Origin: Spirochaetales bacterium
GTDB taxonomy: Bacteria > Spirochaetota > Spirochaetia > SZUA-6 > DRHE01
NCBI GenBank assembly: GCA_011049745.1
Contig: DRHE01000302.1
Coordinates: 1 to 6,586, forward strand
Reading direction: 5' to 3'
Length of the DNA stretch: 6,586 bases
Of the stretch, positions 6,178-6,586 are shown in pieces (position 1 is the stretch's first letter; each line of letters starts with the position of its first letter). Made by a program: the position numbers and the translations under genes. The notes under the pieces are model-generated. The model saw only the letters and a list, made by a program, of their open reading frames with translations. It had not been told where the DNA came from and did not search any database.

Positions 6178-6586
6178 GTGTTATCTCCAGGCTATATCCT
6201 GCAGCATCCTTATTCCAGCGCACAATACGGGTTGCCACTTCCCCGGGCTTGCCCATTTCCACATCTCTGCCGCCAATCATCACCCGCAGCACACCGCTGT
6301 TGGACATCCACAGTTTCGCTTCCTTCTTCACATCCAAAGAAAAACTTTCTCCCTTGTGAAAGAATCTCTCTTCCCGCGTCTTATCGTCTACCAAATAGCG
6401 GAACAGGCAGAAACCGCGAAAATTGATACTTATTCTGAAAGGACGGGGCTCAGCGGCCTTAAGAATTACCACCGCCCTTTTTTCTGATTCAATTACCGGT
6501 AGAGCCCGCCCCCCGACCAGGCTCTCAGCGCCATCCCTAACACCTTGCGCCTCAGCTTCAGTACCCACATCCGCACCCGCTTCGGC
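6167..6586 (-). CDS. RodZ-like protein, C-terminal DUF4115 domain; 5' end outside window
   Basis: The frame is open from the right edge and ends in TAA at 6169-6167, giving 139 residues of the C-terminus. The first 30 or so residues are rich in Ala, Glu and Gly and look like a flexible extracytoplasmic linker. From about residue 45 to 122 the pattern fits the DUF4115 beta domain of RodZ: FRISINFRGFCLFRYLVDD, then FFHKGESFSLDV, then LWMSNSGVLRVMIGGRDVEMGKPGEVATRIVRW. RodZ joins an N-terminal helix-turn-helix that binds MreB, one membrane helix and this periplasmic domain, and it helps set cell shape. The helix-turn-helix and the membrane helix are not in the window, so the full architecture is inferred. 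The end overlaps the proposed rimO start by 11 bases. The in-frame GTG at 6568 is internal. I leave the symbol empty because only the C-terminal third is visible. Confidence 0.75.
   Translation of the reverse strand, partial: AEAGADVGTEAEAQGVRDGAESLVGGRALPVIESEKRAVVILKAAEPRPFRISINFRGFCLFRYLVDDKTREERFFHKGESFSLDVKKEAKLWMSNSGVLRVMIGGRDVEMGKPGEVATRIVRWNKDAAGYSLEITPAD
6185..6188 (-). promoter_or_regulatory. Ribosome-binding site GGAG supporting a CTG start of rimO
   Basis: GGAG reads 6188 to 6185 on the minus strand inside the end of the RodZ-like gene. It lies 7 bases before CTG 6177, which is optimal spacing. The other non-standard candidates, ATT 6171 (13 bases from GGAG) and CTG 6156 (no clear site), are placed less well. 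This site therefore decides the proposed start. Confidence 0.5.

Noticed and set aside
5966..6426. Two plus-strand open frames opposite rimO and the RodZ-like gene
   Set aside because: Both are antisense to recognisable protein domains and their products show no family features.

Overview
The window looks like an ordinary bacterial chromosome segment of housekeeping genes, packed with almost no spacer DNA. No mobile element, CRISPR array, tRNA or rRNA was seen. The wording of several proteins recalls Spirochaetota homologues: the DUF151-UVR nuclease, the helicase motif V reading HNTKGLEF, and a RodZ-type DUF4115 domain directly upstream of rimO. This taxonomic guess is from memory and is only moderately secure. 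An anaerobic Firmicute is the main alternative.

Plus strand, 1-1512: the C-terminal part of the ATP-dependent protease Lon enters from the left edge and ends at 888. A 75-base gap follows, holding a small hairpin and a good sigma70-like promoter. It leads into a bifunctional-nuclease (DUF151) gene with a C-terminal UVR helix pair.

Minus strand, 6586-1514, read right to left: the end of a RodZ-like protein (partial), then rimO (ribosomal protein S12 methylthiotransferase), pcrA/uvrD helicase, a degenerate class III aminotransferase-like protein, and a small three-helix membrane protein. Neighbouring genes overlap or nearly touch, so this is most likely one operon transcribed from outside the window, perhaps with an internal promoter before the aminotransferase-like gene. 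The plus and minus groups converge with a single base between their stop codons (1513).

The most interesting points are these. (1) rimO is frame-disrupted: its C-terminal TRAM domain lies one frame away, and the break maps to a four-base C run at 4928-4931. (2) rimO has no ATG, GTG or TTG before its conserved first iron-sulphur cysteine, so it probably starts at CTG 6177. (3) The aminotransferase-like protein appears to have lost both the PLP-binding lysine and the SGTEA phosphate-binding motif, so it is probably a non-catalytic relative of unknown role. (4) A small membrane protein I do not recognise follows it. Nothing here amounts to an obviously new multi-gene system. The best candidate for undescribed biology is the pseudo-aminotransferase plus membrane-protein pair.
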